From Phoebastria nigripes (lineage: Eukaryota; Chordata; Aves; Procellariiformes; Diomedeidae), in assembly GCA_035582835.1 (NCBI GenBank), contig JAYKAV010000023.1:748858-812857 (forward strand): a stretch of DNA of 64,000 bases, read 5' to 3'. A program made the position numbers and the translations under genes. This document shows positions 49,084 through 62,374 of this stretch, piece after piece (the first letter of the stretch is position 1; each line of letters opens with the position of its first letter). A model generated the notes under the pieces. The model was not told the origin of the DNA. It made no database searches and saw only the letters and a list, made by a program, of their open reading frames with translations.

Positions 49084-50721
49084 ATCAGTTCAGGTTTTCA
49101 AAATGTGTCAAGCTGATATTCTTGAACATGAGCACGTGTGTTTCGGCTGAGTACGAGAACTGAGCAGTGAGGAACCTTCAGTCTATTCTAAGCCAACCNT
49201 ACCTACACTTTTCCACCACCTTTTCTTTTGAGGCGCATCTGAAGCACATGCCGCAACGGCAGGCGATGCTGAGCAGACTTGNGCTGCTAACCTGGGATCC
49301 CAGTACAGAATATTTAACACAGATTTCTGAGCAGGTTAAACCAAAGGATTAAAAATATTTCAAGTTGCCATATTGAAGATGATAAGCAAGCCTATTTATT
49401 ATATAGTACTTAAGACTACTTAATTCCAATCCACTTCTCATGTCAGATATATTTAACTGTAGCNTTTCTGACTTCAATCATCGAAGATTTGGATTAGGCA
49501 AAGTACTCCGGGAAAACAAGGTGCCTGCTCACCCGAGCTTCCCGGAGGCGATGCCACACAGGGCGACTGCTCTGTCCAGAGGGAATACCCTCTCTCTTCC
49601 ACTTCCTTCTCCTGGTTTTAAAGTAAATATACCATAAATACTAGACCCACAGTGTTTTGTCACAGGCAAGCACAACCTGACTGCTCAAAGTAAAAATGGC
49701 ACCACAGACGAAGAGTGGGCAAGGCAGCCCAGACCCCGTAGGTCAGCCAAGCTCCTCGGTGCATCAAGGCATTAAGGGATACTTATTTTATTTGGCAAAA
49801 GGAGTGAAGAGGGAAATATATTTTGATTCACCACACCAGTTATCTTTGAAACAAGCAGAGCCCCTTATTTAAAATACGAGTATTGAATTGTGTTGCCAGA
49901 AGCAGATTAATTGCAGCTTCCAGGAGAAACTCTGAGCTTATTTCACATTGACTTTTATTCCCACTTGAATTAAGTTCCTTATGTTACACCGACTCATTTG
50001 AATTTCTTGAATTGGTTTTGCATAGTATCATTTACTGATGTACTATCTTTAATTACATAACACACATACACTCTCCAACTGCATTATTAATGAAAGTGTT
50101 TTTAATTAAATGGCTCTCAGCATAATATTCAGTCATTAATTTCCCATGCTCAGGATGCGGAGAGATTCTATTCTGATGGTCTGGGGAAACTTTGTACTTT
50201 AGATGAGGGATACTTCCAAAGTGATAGTTTTAGAGTGAAGTTGAAAATTATTATGAGCACTGAATTACCCTCTCAGCAGCTGGTACCGCAGTTCTGCTCT
50301 ACTGGGTATTATCTATTCTTCAGCTCAAGTGCTCCTTTTGCTCTGCCACGCTTCACCACTGGTAATTTTCAAATGCCTCTCGCTGGATTCACATATATTC
50401 CATGGTGAATAATATCAGAGTTATCTTTTAGGAACAATTTATACTTAGACAATGGCACTAAGGCTGCACTCTCTACAAGAAAAAGCTCTGCACCCTCCTT
50501 TCCAATGATGTCACCCACCTGCCTCCACTCTTTCAGTGCTCTTTGAAGTGACAAAGAGCATTCGTGCTCTTGGGGATTGGGCTTTTTTTTGCCCATCCAC
50601 CAGAGAGAGGCACAGACACACGCTAGTACATCATGCAGGCTTTGCTGTAAGCATCCTTAACGTTCACCTGCTGCAAAGATTGCCAATTATGGCCAAGAGA
50701 CAAAAGAACAGCATTAAAACA

Positions 50722-50742
50722 TTTTTTTTTTTTTTTTTTTTT
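50722..50742 (+). repeat. Poly-T homopolymer (21 T)
   Basis: An uninterrupted run of 21 T occurs in intergenic sequence. No retroposed gene or SINE body was recognised on either side. Confidence 0.75.
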
Positions 50743-53700
50743 ATTTCCATACTAGGACAAATTTACCATTGCCTTACTCAAGGCAAGTAGACCTCTTCTC
50801 CAGCCCAGCTCGGGAAAGCAGCCCACCCAAGCAGTCCTGTACAAGCTTTTCCCTTCCACAAAGTCTCCACGAAAGGATTCATTTTCACCTCAGTTTATGC
50901 CTTCTATTTATTGATTAAAGAGAAACCCTTACTTTTTAAAGAAAAGTTCTAGGACAGCATTTTCCAGGAAGACTTTGGAAGTCTTGGAAGTAATTTTTCT
51001 GTCCTTCTGGAAGAGCTCAAAGGAACTTGAGAGTACCGAGGTTGCGCACTGCTGTACACGTTTGACCTGTGAATTTTGTGGTAAGTTTGTCCATCTTCCC
51101 CAAAGGCAACTGCGTATAAAACGGTATTCTGGTAGGACTGCTCTGGGACTCTCGTCATCTAATTAGTCTCTAGCCTCTAGGCAATTAAGTCCTAGCAACA
51201 CAAAGTCCTGGACTTTTGTTTTTGAGTAATGAAGTCCTTCCCAAAAAACTGTCCTCTTAATTTCTTAGGATTAAAAGCCCTCTCCCCAGGGCTGACGCAC
51301 AGGAGGAGAGGAGCAGGTCTTGCCCATCCCGTTCTCCTGAAAGCACGGCATCCTGGCTTACATCTTACCTACCGGTCCCTCTGCTTCAGCTCAATTTCCT
51401 GCTGTAACGCTTTCATGCTTTTGGANTCCTCTCTGCTATGCTGCCCTACAGCTGCTGTCCTCTCTGAGCTCGAGGTTGGCCCTTCCAGCTCTGCTCCTGT
51501 AGCCTAACTGCGGCGAGATACCCACCACGAGCTCTCGCGGTCTCCACCTCACTCCAGACAAGCAAAGAAAACCTCGTGAAGAAGGAGAAGACAGACAGGG
51601 GGGGTATAAATGAGAATAAATGCTCAGAAACCTTCTCTCAGTAAGATGAAATAGATTCCTTACTTCCTTGGGAACCAAAAGGACTGAAAGGACTTTGCCT
51701 TGTAAGTTCAAAACCTNGCTAAAAATCATAGCAAGACTCTTCTCGGAGTCACCACATTTTAGCGTGCCGACTGGAGAAAAGGCGCAGGGGCAGACCACAG
51801 CTAGCTATGGGCTCGCAGCGGGAGAATCTGTACATACAGAGCCTCACATTAAAGATGATTGCTTCGCAGGGTTTTTAATAGAAGGGGAAAGGAAAAGGGT
51901 GAGCACAAAAAAAAATTAATAAAAATCTACTATGTCAAAAAGATGCTATACATGGACCTCCAGCGCATTTAAAATGGATTTTAGAGAAGAGAAATAACTA
52001 GTATTTTTATACGACAAGACTAATAATAACATATGCCCACATTCCCAGCATTTCATGTCTACATAAAACATTGCACCATAATGAAGATAATCGAAAGTAT
52101 GACTTTCATCAATATTTAATTAGCATTTGGTGCTAACTCATTATTTCGGTACAATTAATTTGACATCTTGCTGTATGGCCTGCACAGATTTCCTTCTAGA
52201 GGGTTGTTTTATTGGTGGGACATAAGAAACACTAGACATGTGCACCTTCCCTGAGGCTTCTAGAGGACTATGAAATACGGAGAATATGACCGACATTTTA
52301 ATCTACTGCAGGATCCAAAAGCATAATATTGAAGCTCAAAATATGCACGTGTGTTTGGCTAATGCATTTTTGTAATACGGGAAATATTCTACTAAAGTAA
52401 CATTTTCAGAAAACAAATTGTACCATCATCACGCCTGCCTTTTCCTCACTGAATCCCCTGGCTTATGCACCCAGTGATAATTCAGTAAACCAAACCAGCA
52501 GTACCTTATGTTAGCAGTTTGAAACCCCTGTAACTAACAATTTTAAGATGATTCCCCGTAATTGTGTAGAAACCTCTACAAAAAAGTGGATCTTCAGATG
52601 ATCACAGAATACAAGATGACTCCTGATGACCGAGATATACTTTACGAGAGCAGGTAGACAAAGGACAAAAGATGTTTCACAGTCATTTTGTCACTCAGTC
52701 CAACTTATAAACTTACGTTAGAGAGATCTTCGTAGCAGATATAATGCAAAATGCAGTTTTCTTTCTACATCCTTAGAGCAGTGCTCCCCACCCAGAGGAC
52801 ACTACAGTTAGTAAACGGGGTATTGCTGCCGCAAAGGAAGAAAGCAGCCTAACAGTCTCGACTGAAGGAAGTTGAAAATGCACCGTTTGTATTCCCAGAT
52901 GTTAAACAAAGTGCTTGAATAGATCCTGAGCATGCAGGGATCTTCTGAACTACCTTGAGTCAACACGGAGCCCATTTCCAGAAACGGAAAGCAGCCATAT
53001 ACACGCTCAGCTAACACATCATCTAGCATTTTCCAAAGACAAGGGACTGCAGTTGGTAAGATGTGTGATTGGACTTCCAAAACTGTTGCAACACATTCAC
53101 AATTTCCATTCATTGGAANTTTGACCAATTTTAAGCACCTTAAAAGTTGGCCGCATCCCCAAAATTTGAGATTGCTCAAATCATTCTTTTCCTACACTTC
53201 AGACACTTTAATGAAACGTTTAAACGAAGCTTTAATGAGGGTTACAAATTATGAACTGGTACTAACAGCTGTAAGTGAGAAGTTTTAAGATCAGCTTTAA
53301 GAGCTGCTTTCCTTCACTTCACACATACTCACTTTTTTTATTAAACATAATCCCCTCCAGCTGATTGAGTTTTGGATTTTTCCTCACTTCTACATTTTCA
53401 AAAATGTACTACTTGCAATTTTTAAGGAAAAATGGTTCTTATTAAAATGATTTTCAAGTAAAGGCAAATCTAATGAACAGATTCTATAAAACTTTGTTAC
53501 TTTTGAAAACTAGTAAGACAATAATACCCATGTCTAGCATGCTAACGTAGGAACATATTTAAAGAACAACAAGTAATCACTCTTTAACATTGAAAAATGT
53601 TTCTCGGCCATTTTGGCAAATCTCATTTTTGACATGCAGGCTCTTGCACGTGTTTTTATTCAAATCCCTTTTGCGGGTTCCAGAAGGACACACATCACAT

Positions 53701-56700
53701 CAGCACAGTTCCTGGGCAAGGACCAAAGAAAGATCCTGTTCCCCTCTGAATTCTTCCTGCAGGTCTTCCCAAGTGCAGTTACGGTNGCTCTGCCATACAC
53801 CTACTCAGACACAGGCTATTGACCACGGCGCTCACAACAGAGCCAGAATCTCGTTTCTTATTGTCATTTCTCTTCACCTACTCCCTTAGCAGCTGTTACC
53901 CAGGAGAGTAGGAGAAAAAATTTCGCAAGGTGCAAACAGGAAAGAAGAGTACATGGCCTGCAGTGTGAAGGCGGTGTCACGTCCTTCCAGCTCAAACTCA
54001 CTGGAAATAAAAGCACTCATCACCCGTGCACACTCTTGCTCATCAATTATTTGATGAACCCTCTGTTTCGAATATTTGACAAAGACATAAAAAAAAAAAA
54101 ATCCACAGCGTAAGCAAGCTGCACTTGCCCCTTTCTCTTTCTGGTNTGCAGAAGACATTCCCACCTATGACTGCTCCTACACAAGAATTAAGCGTGAACC
54201 ACCTCTCAATAAATCCTAGGGGACATTTTTGCTGGGTGTACGCGTGTGCGCACGCGCTCACAGTTAAGCGTACTTCAGGGAAATTAATCCTAAATGCATG
54301 GAGCTTGTAATCGAGCCGGTAGTACATTCAGCCGTAAACTCCAGTGATGTGACATGCTCAAGTAGGTTTATATCAGACATTTAGAGAACTGGTTAGAAAA
54401 AACCCAAGTGTTTCCACCGGTGGAAAAGACTACTGATGCGACAGCCGAAGAAACTGAAAACTAGATGCAAGATGTACACTCATGGTGAAAACAGCCAGAG
54501 TGATCAGGGTTCCAGTGCCGTTTTTACTGCTCAACTGCTCGTTCTGCAGCTCTGCTGGAGAGCACTGGTGTGGACAACACAAATGCCCTCCTTCCCTTCA
54601 CCCTCAACTTCACTATTTAAGTTAAAATTGCTGAACAAATAGCTTTGACAACCACGTACAAGAACATCAACTGTTAGCAGACGAGCAGTGATACCTCAGC
54701 TCTACCCAGCCAGCCATGCCCTTTGCTTTCCTCCTCCGCAGCACAGTTCCTCTGGGGGAACTGGCATTTCCTTTATAGGTGTTTAAACCCAGTTTATCTG
54801 CAGGAATAGAAGCCAGTTCTGACACTCAAGGTTTAGCCTTATAAGNAGCAAGTAAAGACTACAAAACTATGCCAGTGCTATTGATGGTTATGTGATAGGA
54901 ATCTCTACATTCAGCTAAATAAGCTTCTTATTTTTATTACTGATGTGGTCTCAGTGGCACTGAACATTGCTGAGCCAGCCTTGTTTTTTGCGTTTGTTTT
55001 TAAAGAATGAAATGAGAAAAAAAAAAAACATTCATGTCAGGAAAAATTTCCTTCCATCTTTGTAATCCATGCTAAAACACAAACAAGGATTATTGTTAGA
55101 GACAGTCTCAGTGCAACAGCACCTTCCTCAATGTTTTTATCTGGAGGAATCGGGGACAAATGTTTAGCTTGCTCTCTGCAAACAAGCAACAAGGGAAGAT
55201 TATGGATTTGCTGATAGCACTGGCTTAAAGTAAATACAATGACTGTTCATAGAATGACTATGACCAAGAGCGCAGAGATGATTGTTACCAAAAACGAGCC
55301 CAACTTACAAACACTCTTGGTTTTATACCACATGGAGTATCCTCAACAGCTGATTATTTTATATACTTTAAAAAAAAAAAAAACAAACCACAAATCGGAC
55401 CTTTAACATTCCTCCTCTTAAGTCGTAAAATACACACACTTTTTAACCTCTTTGTTTCCTTTTCTAACTGCCCAGAATATCACCTTATTGGAAAACTGCA
55501 GCCACCTGCCAAGTGTGTACTTCGGTTGCTTAGCCCTCATCTCAACACTTCCTGAGCTAATACCCATACTAACATTTTTTTCAGGCTAATTCTTCCAGAG
55601 AGCCAGTTTCAATATTCTGCTTGAGTACTTTGATTAAAATTTGTACAGAATACTCAGAGGTGAATATAACCGGAGCACACTGCCCCAGTAAACACCATAT
55701 ATTTAACTAAACAAGTGCCAAGACAACTAGAAATGTTGATTTGTTGATTAAAAAAAAAAAAGTTGAAATTGCAAGCACTCCATTTCTTTGATAAAAGTAT
55801 TTCTAAACAAGTAGCCTTTTTGTAGCTACCCAAAGAGATGCTTATTTCAGACACACAGACCCTGCAACTCTTGCAGGCTCCCAGAGCTCGGACAAACCGA
55901 TTCCTACGCTCCTGCCAATTCCTGCGACCACCTTAATCAAGCACCACAGAAATACCACCAGTTTAGGAGTCCTGAACCAGTTACAGGCAGAACCCAGCCT
56001 AGTATATATACCCAAAAGCTTTTACAAGTTCTACCAGCCATGAATTATCCTAATAAGCATCTGAAATACCTATCCTCCAGACTGCAGGCAAGAGAGCTGC
56101 AGGGCTGGGGCAGCCCTCTTACGCCGAGGCAGGGCAGCTTTAGCCTCGGCTTCCGATACCGGGGCAGCACCGCTCCCGGAACAGCACACTGACAGTTTAT
56201 CATGAACTCCCTCCTGCATTTTGATATCTGTAACACTGAGTCTAGCACCCCGCTCCCTAAAGCCACTTAAATGAGGTGGGCTAGGGGTGCCCTTTGTTTT
56301 CACTGTCTTCTGGTGCCATACACCTTACAGTTGTTTAAATCCACACATTTTTCCTCAACCCCATGAAAGATAACAAACATTCTGCAGAAGCCACATCTTC
56401 ATTTTTACCCCCTGAATCTTTACGTTGCCTGTCCCCGTGTTCTCCCAGCCATGGAAGAATGCTGACATGATCTAGAACCAAATAGTAGTCTGGGCAAGAA
56501 CAAAAGCTGAATATAAACATGTAACATTTCTCTTCAGACCTTAGCATGATACCGTACTGTCTGTAACTCAGTCATGCCGACTTGTTTGTTTCTGCAAGGT
56601 CCAATCTTGCATGGTGTTCATTACAGCTTCAAGGTATTTTTCTGCATTAGTAGCTTTAAAGCATCTCCTTTGCACAAAATCTGTTTCAGCTGATTATCCT

Positions 56701-56879
56701 GCCAAATACTAAGTTCTATTTCTTCAAGTTGAACCTTTTTTCCCTACCAATCTATATGAAGTTTTACCCTGCTGCCCTTTTTTCAGCTACTGAGAAAATA
56801 CTTTTGTTGGATCTCAGTTCTTTCCTCTGGATGAGCATTTGTATCAGAAGAAGCAAGACTAAGCAGCAACCAAAATTGG

Positions 56880-56956
56880 GTTGTGGGTTTTGGTTTTTTT
56901 TGGTTGTTGTTTTTGTTTTTTTGTTTTGTTTTGGGGTTTTTTGTTGTTGTTGTTTA
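56880..56956 (+). repeat. G/T-rich low-complexity tract
   Basis: About 77 bases consist almost wholly of T with interspersed G (GTTTTTT and GTTGTTGTTG patterns). In composition it is the strand-complement counterpart of the A/C tract at 49007. It explains the Phe/Val- and Lys/Gln-rich open frames that overlap it. Confidence 0.8.
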
Positions 56957-59080
56957 AGAGTCAGATACCTGCAGAGCAGCATGGAATGCTTGAGCTCTTA
57001 TGCAGACAAAAAACCAATCACTTTCAAAACCTCATGCTACTGATTTTAAACACAGAATTCATATGATGATATATTTGGATAAATCCCTCCATGTGCGCAT
57101 GTTAGGAGTAGGAAAAAACTGAATGACAACATAAAGGAGGCGTATAGAGACTCTAAAAATTAAAAAACCCTCTGAAGAGCAGATGCCCTACACATCAGGA
57201 TTTAGCCGGTTTTGCCATCTTGCAGATCACNTGTTTTCCAAAGCTGAGGTAGACTCAAGGATGAGTTAGGGCTCCTGACGACAGATTTGCATCCCTACAT
57301 TCCCTACCTATCCACTAAAGAGTAGCCGGGAAGAAACTGCTTTACAGAAAAGATCCAAGACCTAGGCTATGCCCAAATTATTTCTTATGGAAAAAGCATA
57401 TTAAACTGTCTGATGCATCTACCATATTCTCTCTGTTCAACTGAAAATACAAACCTGAAAATCTGAAAAACCCCAACACCCCAAAGAAATAAGACAAACC
57501 TGGCTCGCCCACATACACAAATCTACATTTTTTTTTTTAGAAACACTGGAGCCTGAATATGCAAATTATAAGAATGTATTAATTATCATTAATCATTCCT
57601 TCACAAAGACTAGAACTAATTGGAGAAATAATTTGAGAAAATTGAAGTACATGACAGAAAGCATTAAGATTCATTAAGTTTCAATTCTCTGGTCTGTCAG
57701 CTTGTCAAAAGTAGATGCCTAGTATTCCAGCACTACTGGTAAAACACTTCATATTTTCCTAGTCTAGTATACAATTTAACCCTTCTTTTAGTTTGTTCTG
57801 AGATTAACTACATCTGACGCAACACATGTTTTGTTAAAAGGCACTGTTACGAAGAAAAGTTGTATCTCCATTTCTTTTAATCAGGGAAATTGAACTTACT
57901 GACATTCCATTATAAAGCATTTGCAGGTTCTCTAGATATTTTGTATTTATTTATATTATTTGAGAGGTGCCAGCATACATTCTAAAAAACAAAACGGAAA
58001 ACCAAGACATTTGAAGAGAAAGCTACATTCAAAAAGATATCCACANAGCTCCAAATCTAGCCTTCATAAATTCACCAGCCAACAAATATAAATACGCAAC
58101 AAGTTCTAGGCATTGTTTGTCCTAATGGTAACAGCCAAGAGCGTATTGATATTTATAGATTAACAGCAAAGAGGTAGCAACCAGCTCGGCAGCCAGCCTC
58201 CGTGAGCACACCCTGCACATGCTTCCCCCCGTACCAGTCCTTACAATAGCAGCAGAGAAAAAGGCAAACAAGTTTTATGTCTCTCTATTTGTTGCTCTGG
58301 GATAATCCTCCCCACGTAAGCTGTACTGGTATAGACTCTTTTGATCCAGCATAATAAAACACAGTCCTGCTGCAAGGGAGAAATAAAGTCTTGGGAGTGT
58401 AAGAACTCCCACGTGTGTCTGAAAGGAACAGCCCATCTGCAAGGTCTGACAGGGACAAGATGCAAAAATTAACAGACTTTTTTTTTTTTTCTTCTTTTTA
58501 AAACATACGGTGTGGGCTTCATGGAGAACATCACAGCTCTTGATCTGGGGATGGCGCAACCACCCTAGCAAGATTTAGGCTTTGCTGACCACAGTAAGTA
58601 AATATTTTAGTTGCATACTTCAGTAACACGTAGGTGGTTTGTTTTAAAATTTCAAGAATTTATAAACTTAACACAGCTGGGTTAAAAAATTATGTGTACA
58701 TAATACATAAAATTAATTTTAAAGCTTACAGAAAGTTACCAACTTAAAAATGAAAAANTTAAATAGTTTACTTGGCAATTAAGGTTAAAATAGGATGTTA
58801 ACCTGCAGTTAAAACTCCTATGCTTTAAGTCACCCTATTAGGATTTTTTGCATATGCTTCAAAATTTACCTCTATTAACCAAAATGACTCAGTCAACTAT
58901 GCAGTGAGAAACGTGGGAAGTCAAAAACTGTAACTGCTTAAAATGCAGCACAAATTGCCTCCATTCTGATCAGCAGCGCAATGTTTGACAGAGTGCAATT
59001 TATTTTCTACATGACTATCACTGCCAACGCATGAAACATGCCTAAGTTTGGCAAAGCACAGATTTTCACTCATTATACAC

Positions 59081-59085
59081 ATACC
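59081..59085 (+). repeat. Target-site duplication, left copy (ATACC)
   Basis: ATACC immediately precedes the TG at the left end of the LTR and is repeated exactly after its right end at 59685-59689. Confidence 0.85.
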
Positions 59086-59684
59086 TGTGCTGGTTTTGGC
59101 TGGGACAGAGTTAATTTTCTTCACAGTAGCTAGTATGGGGCTATGGTTTGGATTTGTGCTGCAAACAGTGTTGATAACACAGGGATGGTTTCGTTACTGC
59201 TGAGCAGGGCTTACACAGAGTCAAGGCCTTTTCTGCTCCTCACCCCACCCCACCAGCGAGGAGGCTGGGGGGGCACGAGAAGCTGGGAGGGGACACAGCC
59301 GGGACAGCTGACCCCAACTGACCAAAGGGATCTTCCACACCATATGGCGTCATGCTCAGCATGTAAAGCTGGGGGAAGAAGGAGGAAGGGGGGGACGTTC
59401 GGAGNGATGGCNTTTGTCTTCCCAAGTCACCGTTACNCGTGATGGAGCCCTGCTTTCCTGGAGATGGCTGAACACCTGCCTGCCCATGGGAAGGAGTGAA
59501 TGAACTCCTTGTTTTGCTTTGCTTGCGTGCGTGGATTTGCTTTACCTATTAAACTGTCTTCATCTCAACCCACGAGTTTTCTCATCACTTTTACCCTTCT
59601 GATTCTCTCCCCCATCCCACCGGGGCGGGGAGTGAGCGAGCGGCAGTGTGGGGCTCAGTTGCCGGCTGGGGTTAAACCACAACA
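59086..59684 (+). mobile_element. Solo LTR of an avian endogenous retrovirus
   Basis: A 599-bp element begins TGTGCTGGTT and ends CCACAACA, so it has the TG...CA termini of an LTR, and it is bounded by perfect ATACC duplications. The sequence ('ggttttggctgggacagag', 'gacagctgaccccaactgac', 'ggttaaaccacaaca') is one I recognise from many neoavian genomes, as a zebra-finch TguLTR5-like family. The 5-bp duplication suits ERVL/class III-type integration better than the 6 bp typical of ERVK. A degraded TATA-like box (atgtaaag, about 59361), a CRE-like TGGCGTCA at 59345 and ATTAAA at 59548 orient it on the + strand. No retroviral coding sequence or second LTR is present, so it is the product of LTR-LTR recombination. 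It cannot make virus. Confidence 0.9.
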
Positions 59685-59689
59685 ATACC
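59685..59689 (+). repeat. Target-site duplication, right copy (ATACC)
   Basis: Exact copy of the five bases at 59081-59085, directly after the LTR's terminal CA. Confidence 0.85.
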
Positions 59690-62350
59690 CTTGATTGAAA
59701 TACAGTACCTGCACAAAAATATTGTTATGCTCCAAACTCTACTAAGAATGCAAGACAAAAATGTTAGTGTCAGATAATGTTTTCAAAGGAAGTCAAACCT
59801 GCTCTCTGCTTTACAGGATGATCACCACATATTGTTACAGCTCTAAGTCTCCTTCAAAATACTTCAACCAAGAACTCAAAACACTCTGGGTAGTTTCTCT
59901 GTAAGCCAAGGCCAAGCAAACTCTGCAAAATTATTTCTTCCCTCCTGAGTCTCGAATCACAAGCTCATTTCTGTTATTTATACTTGACTTATGAGAAACC
60001 CAATTTTACACTTAAAGCATCAACTTCACATACTGTTTAAAACATAACTTATTTGACAATCACTAGAATGCCATCTCTATTCCAAAGCACTCATGAATTG
60101 TCACAGCTGAGTCTGGGGTTTTTTTTTGCCTAGATGCAGTGCTTGTAGTGGAAGAAGCAAGTCCTTTGCATCATACATCTGAAATGCTTCATTCGACTTC
60201 TGCACTTGTATTTCTTCCAGCTTTCTCTGAGAGAACAAAGAAGGAATCTTCAAAATTGACGACAACAAAAACATGTGGAAAATTACCAAGAAGTTTGCAG
60301 AAAGATAAACTGTTCAAAACCACTCTAACAGCAATTAACAGCATTTCTTCTATTACCATGTTATCACAACGTTAAGTGNAAAGTTATTTGTGTATAACGC
60401 AAGTAGTTTGATCATGAATATAATTTACTCAATAAACATGGCAAGTAAAATTTGTAGTGGAATGTGTAATACTCTAACTTAAATAGTAATTGTAACAGAA
60501 GTCATCTGAAACATAGAAAAACATTAATATTAAAAGGTTATATTCTTCCATAGAACATAGCTAAACTTACTGAATCCTTTACTAAATAAAAAAGTAAGGC
60601 AAGATCCTAGAATAAATCAATTTCTCATGGTAAAGTTAAGATGCAAGTTGTCACGATTCGTCAGTAACAACTATGAATTTTGGAGAAGTGGCACAAAGAC
60701 ACACTTCAATGGGTATTTCTCACCTGTGACTGCTCAGGCTGCACTTTGAAATACTTTTCTTCTAGTGGCAGTAATGGGGAGTGCTTAAGCTGGCACTACT
60801 CAGTAGGACAAACTATGCCTTCAGCATATGACAGGGCTGGCAATTCTGTATAGTGAGAGNTGCTTTTTACTCTAACAGCGTATCTTACCAATCGAGATTC
60901 ATAATGTGAGCTTTCCCCTTTTAAAGAAAGAGAAGGACGTACATGGGACTTCAAATGAGAATTCTCAGAAAGCTGCTAAAGAAAAAGTTACTAGTAATAT
61001 TTTAGTTAAACCAAGATTCAGATAACTTGACACCGTAAAATACTTCATTTTTTTTTTTTATCAGAAGCATTCAATTAAAAGTAGGAAAAGCTTTATTTAT
61101 GTGCCCAGTTTCCACACAAAAGACTATTAGAATTCATTTTAGAAGGAAAATAGGTGCTTTTTTAATCAATGCTAATTGAATCCGTTACACTGAATAATAA
61201 AGAAAACTTTTGTATGATGACAAGGTAAACATCTCAGAAGAAAAGTTACTTCAGAAAGACTAAGGATAAAAATATAGCCTTCTAAAAAAAGAAACAATGA
61301 AGTTTAATATTTTTACCTAAAAGTTGAAGCTCAGTTCAAAAATCTGGACTTGCACAAATAATTTTGATTACCATTCACAGTGATAACCAGTCACGTTTAC
61401 CTCGGAGGTTACTGAAACTGCCTGTGAAGTGTAAGTTATGCCATTGTTGGTATATGCCCCACAAGGAACTTTAAGCTGAATCACCGCGGAGTAACTTAAG
61501 GAATCCATGTTTTAAGCAAACATGGAGAATTCTGCATGTACCTACACGCAAAACATCAATGTCCTATGCTGAGACTCCCAAGACAACCCTGTGGTGACAG
61601 CTCTGTATCCTTATTTGTTACCCAAGTCATCTTAGGAAGAACTGCAACAGTCGACTGTGCCACATTCTCGCTGTAGCCTAGATAACACATGACAGGTAAT
61701 TGTGTTTGTTCAAATGGCCTGCATCACTTTTTATAACATAACTTACCTTGACATCGTCGTTTTCTGGAGTTCAGAGTGTCCGAAGCCAAATACATCGAGC
61801 AGCATATCAACAGTCCTACATATCTTTGCAAAATATCTATAAACATATTAAACCCCATGAACTACCCATATAGATTATTCTTAGATACCACTTCTCCCAA
61901 ATGCAAGCAACATTCCTGTTGTATGTGGTCATTATAAGCCTATACTCCTTGACGGGGGAAGTTTTCGATGGTAGGCGGAAAAAGAAACCAAATCTCTTAG
62001 AAACCATAAAGCCCATCTTTATTACCACAGGATCAACTTCTTCCCACCGAGTATCGGTTCTGACAGAGTCTGTGTAATGGCAGCCATTTCTCAGATAGGC
62101 AAGTTATAAGCTATTCTGAGCTCTAAGTTATTGGAAAGTGTCAAATTGGAAAAATAACTAAGTTAGTGGAGATCAGAGCAAAACTGCAATATGATCCTCC
62201 CCAAAAAGGTTTCCAAAAGGACAGCAGTATATTTTACACTAGACTGATGGACAGCGCTGCTAAAATACCTTTCTCAAAGGAGAGAAGCAAAGGTAGCCAT
62301 TGTGAACATATACAGGAAAAAAAAAACCAAATACAAGCCACACAGACACA
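59690..62350. other. Intergenic sequence between the LTR and a minus-strand transcript end
   Basis: AT-rich and largely non-repetitive. Open frames at 60139-60375 plus, 60101-60289 minus and 61837-62028 minus are short, match no family I know and lack flanking splice sites. No gene is supported. Confidence 0.6.
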
Positions 62351-62374
62351 TTCTGTATAAGTAACAACTTTATT
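62337..62374 (-). terminator. Minus-strand poly(A) site
   Basis: On the minus strand AATAAA (complement of 62369-62374, context ttacAATAAAgttg) is followed after roughly 20 bases by TGTGTCTGTGTGG, a strong GT-rich downstream element. Cleavage would fall near 62350-62358. Confidence 0.55.

Larger units (their letters stand above)
43731..59080. other. Intergenic region downstream of NXPH2
   Basis: No gene was recognised. The first 5 kb alternates between AT-rich sequence and GC-richer patches (44040-44960, 45795-45950, 46840-47000, 47545-47730, 48770-48920) whose open frames look like chance. From 49.3 kb it is mostly AT-rich and non-repetitive. Stretches near 46140-46300, 49860-50150 and 52080-52220 resemble conserved noncoding elements (many TAATTA-type cores), which is inference. 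Low-complexity runs occur at 49007-49083, 50722-50742, 55370-55385 and 56880-56956. Confidence 0.7.
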
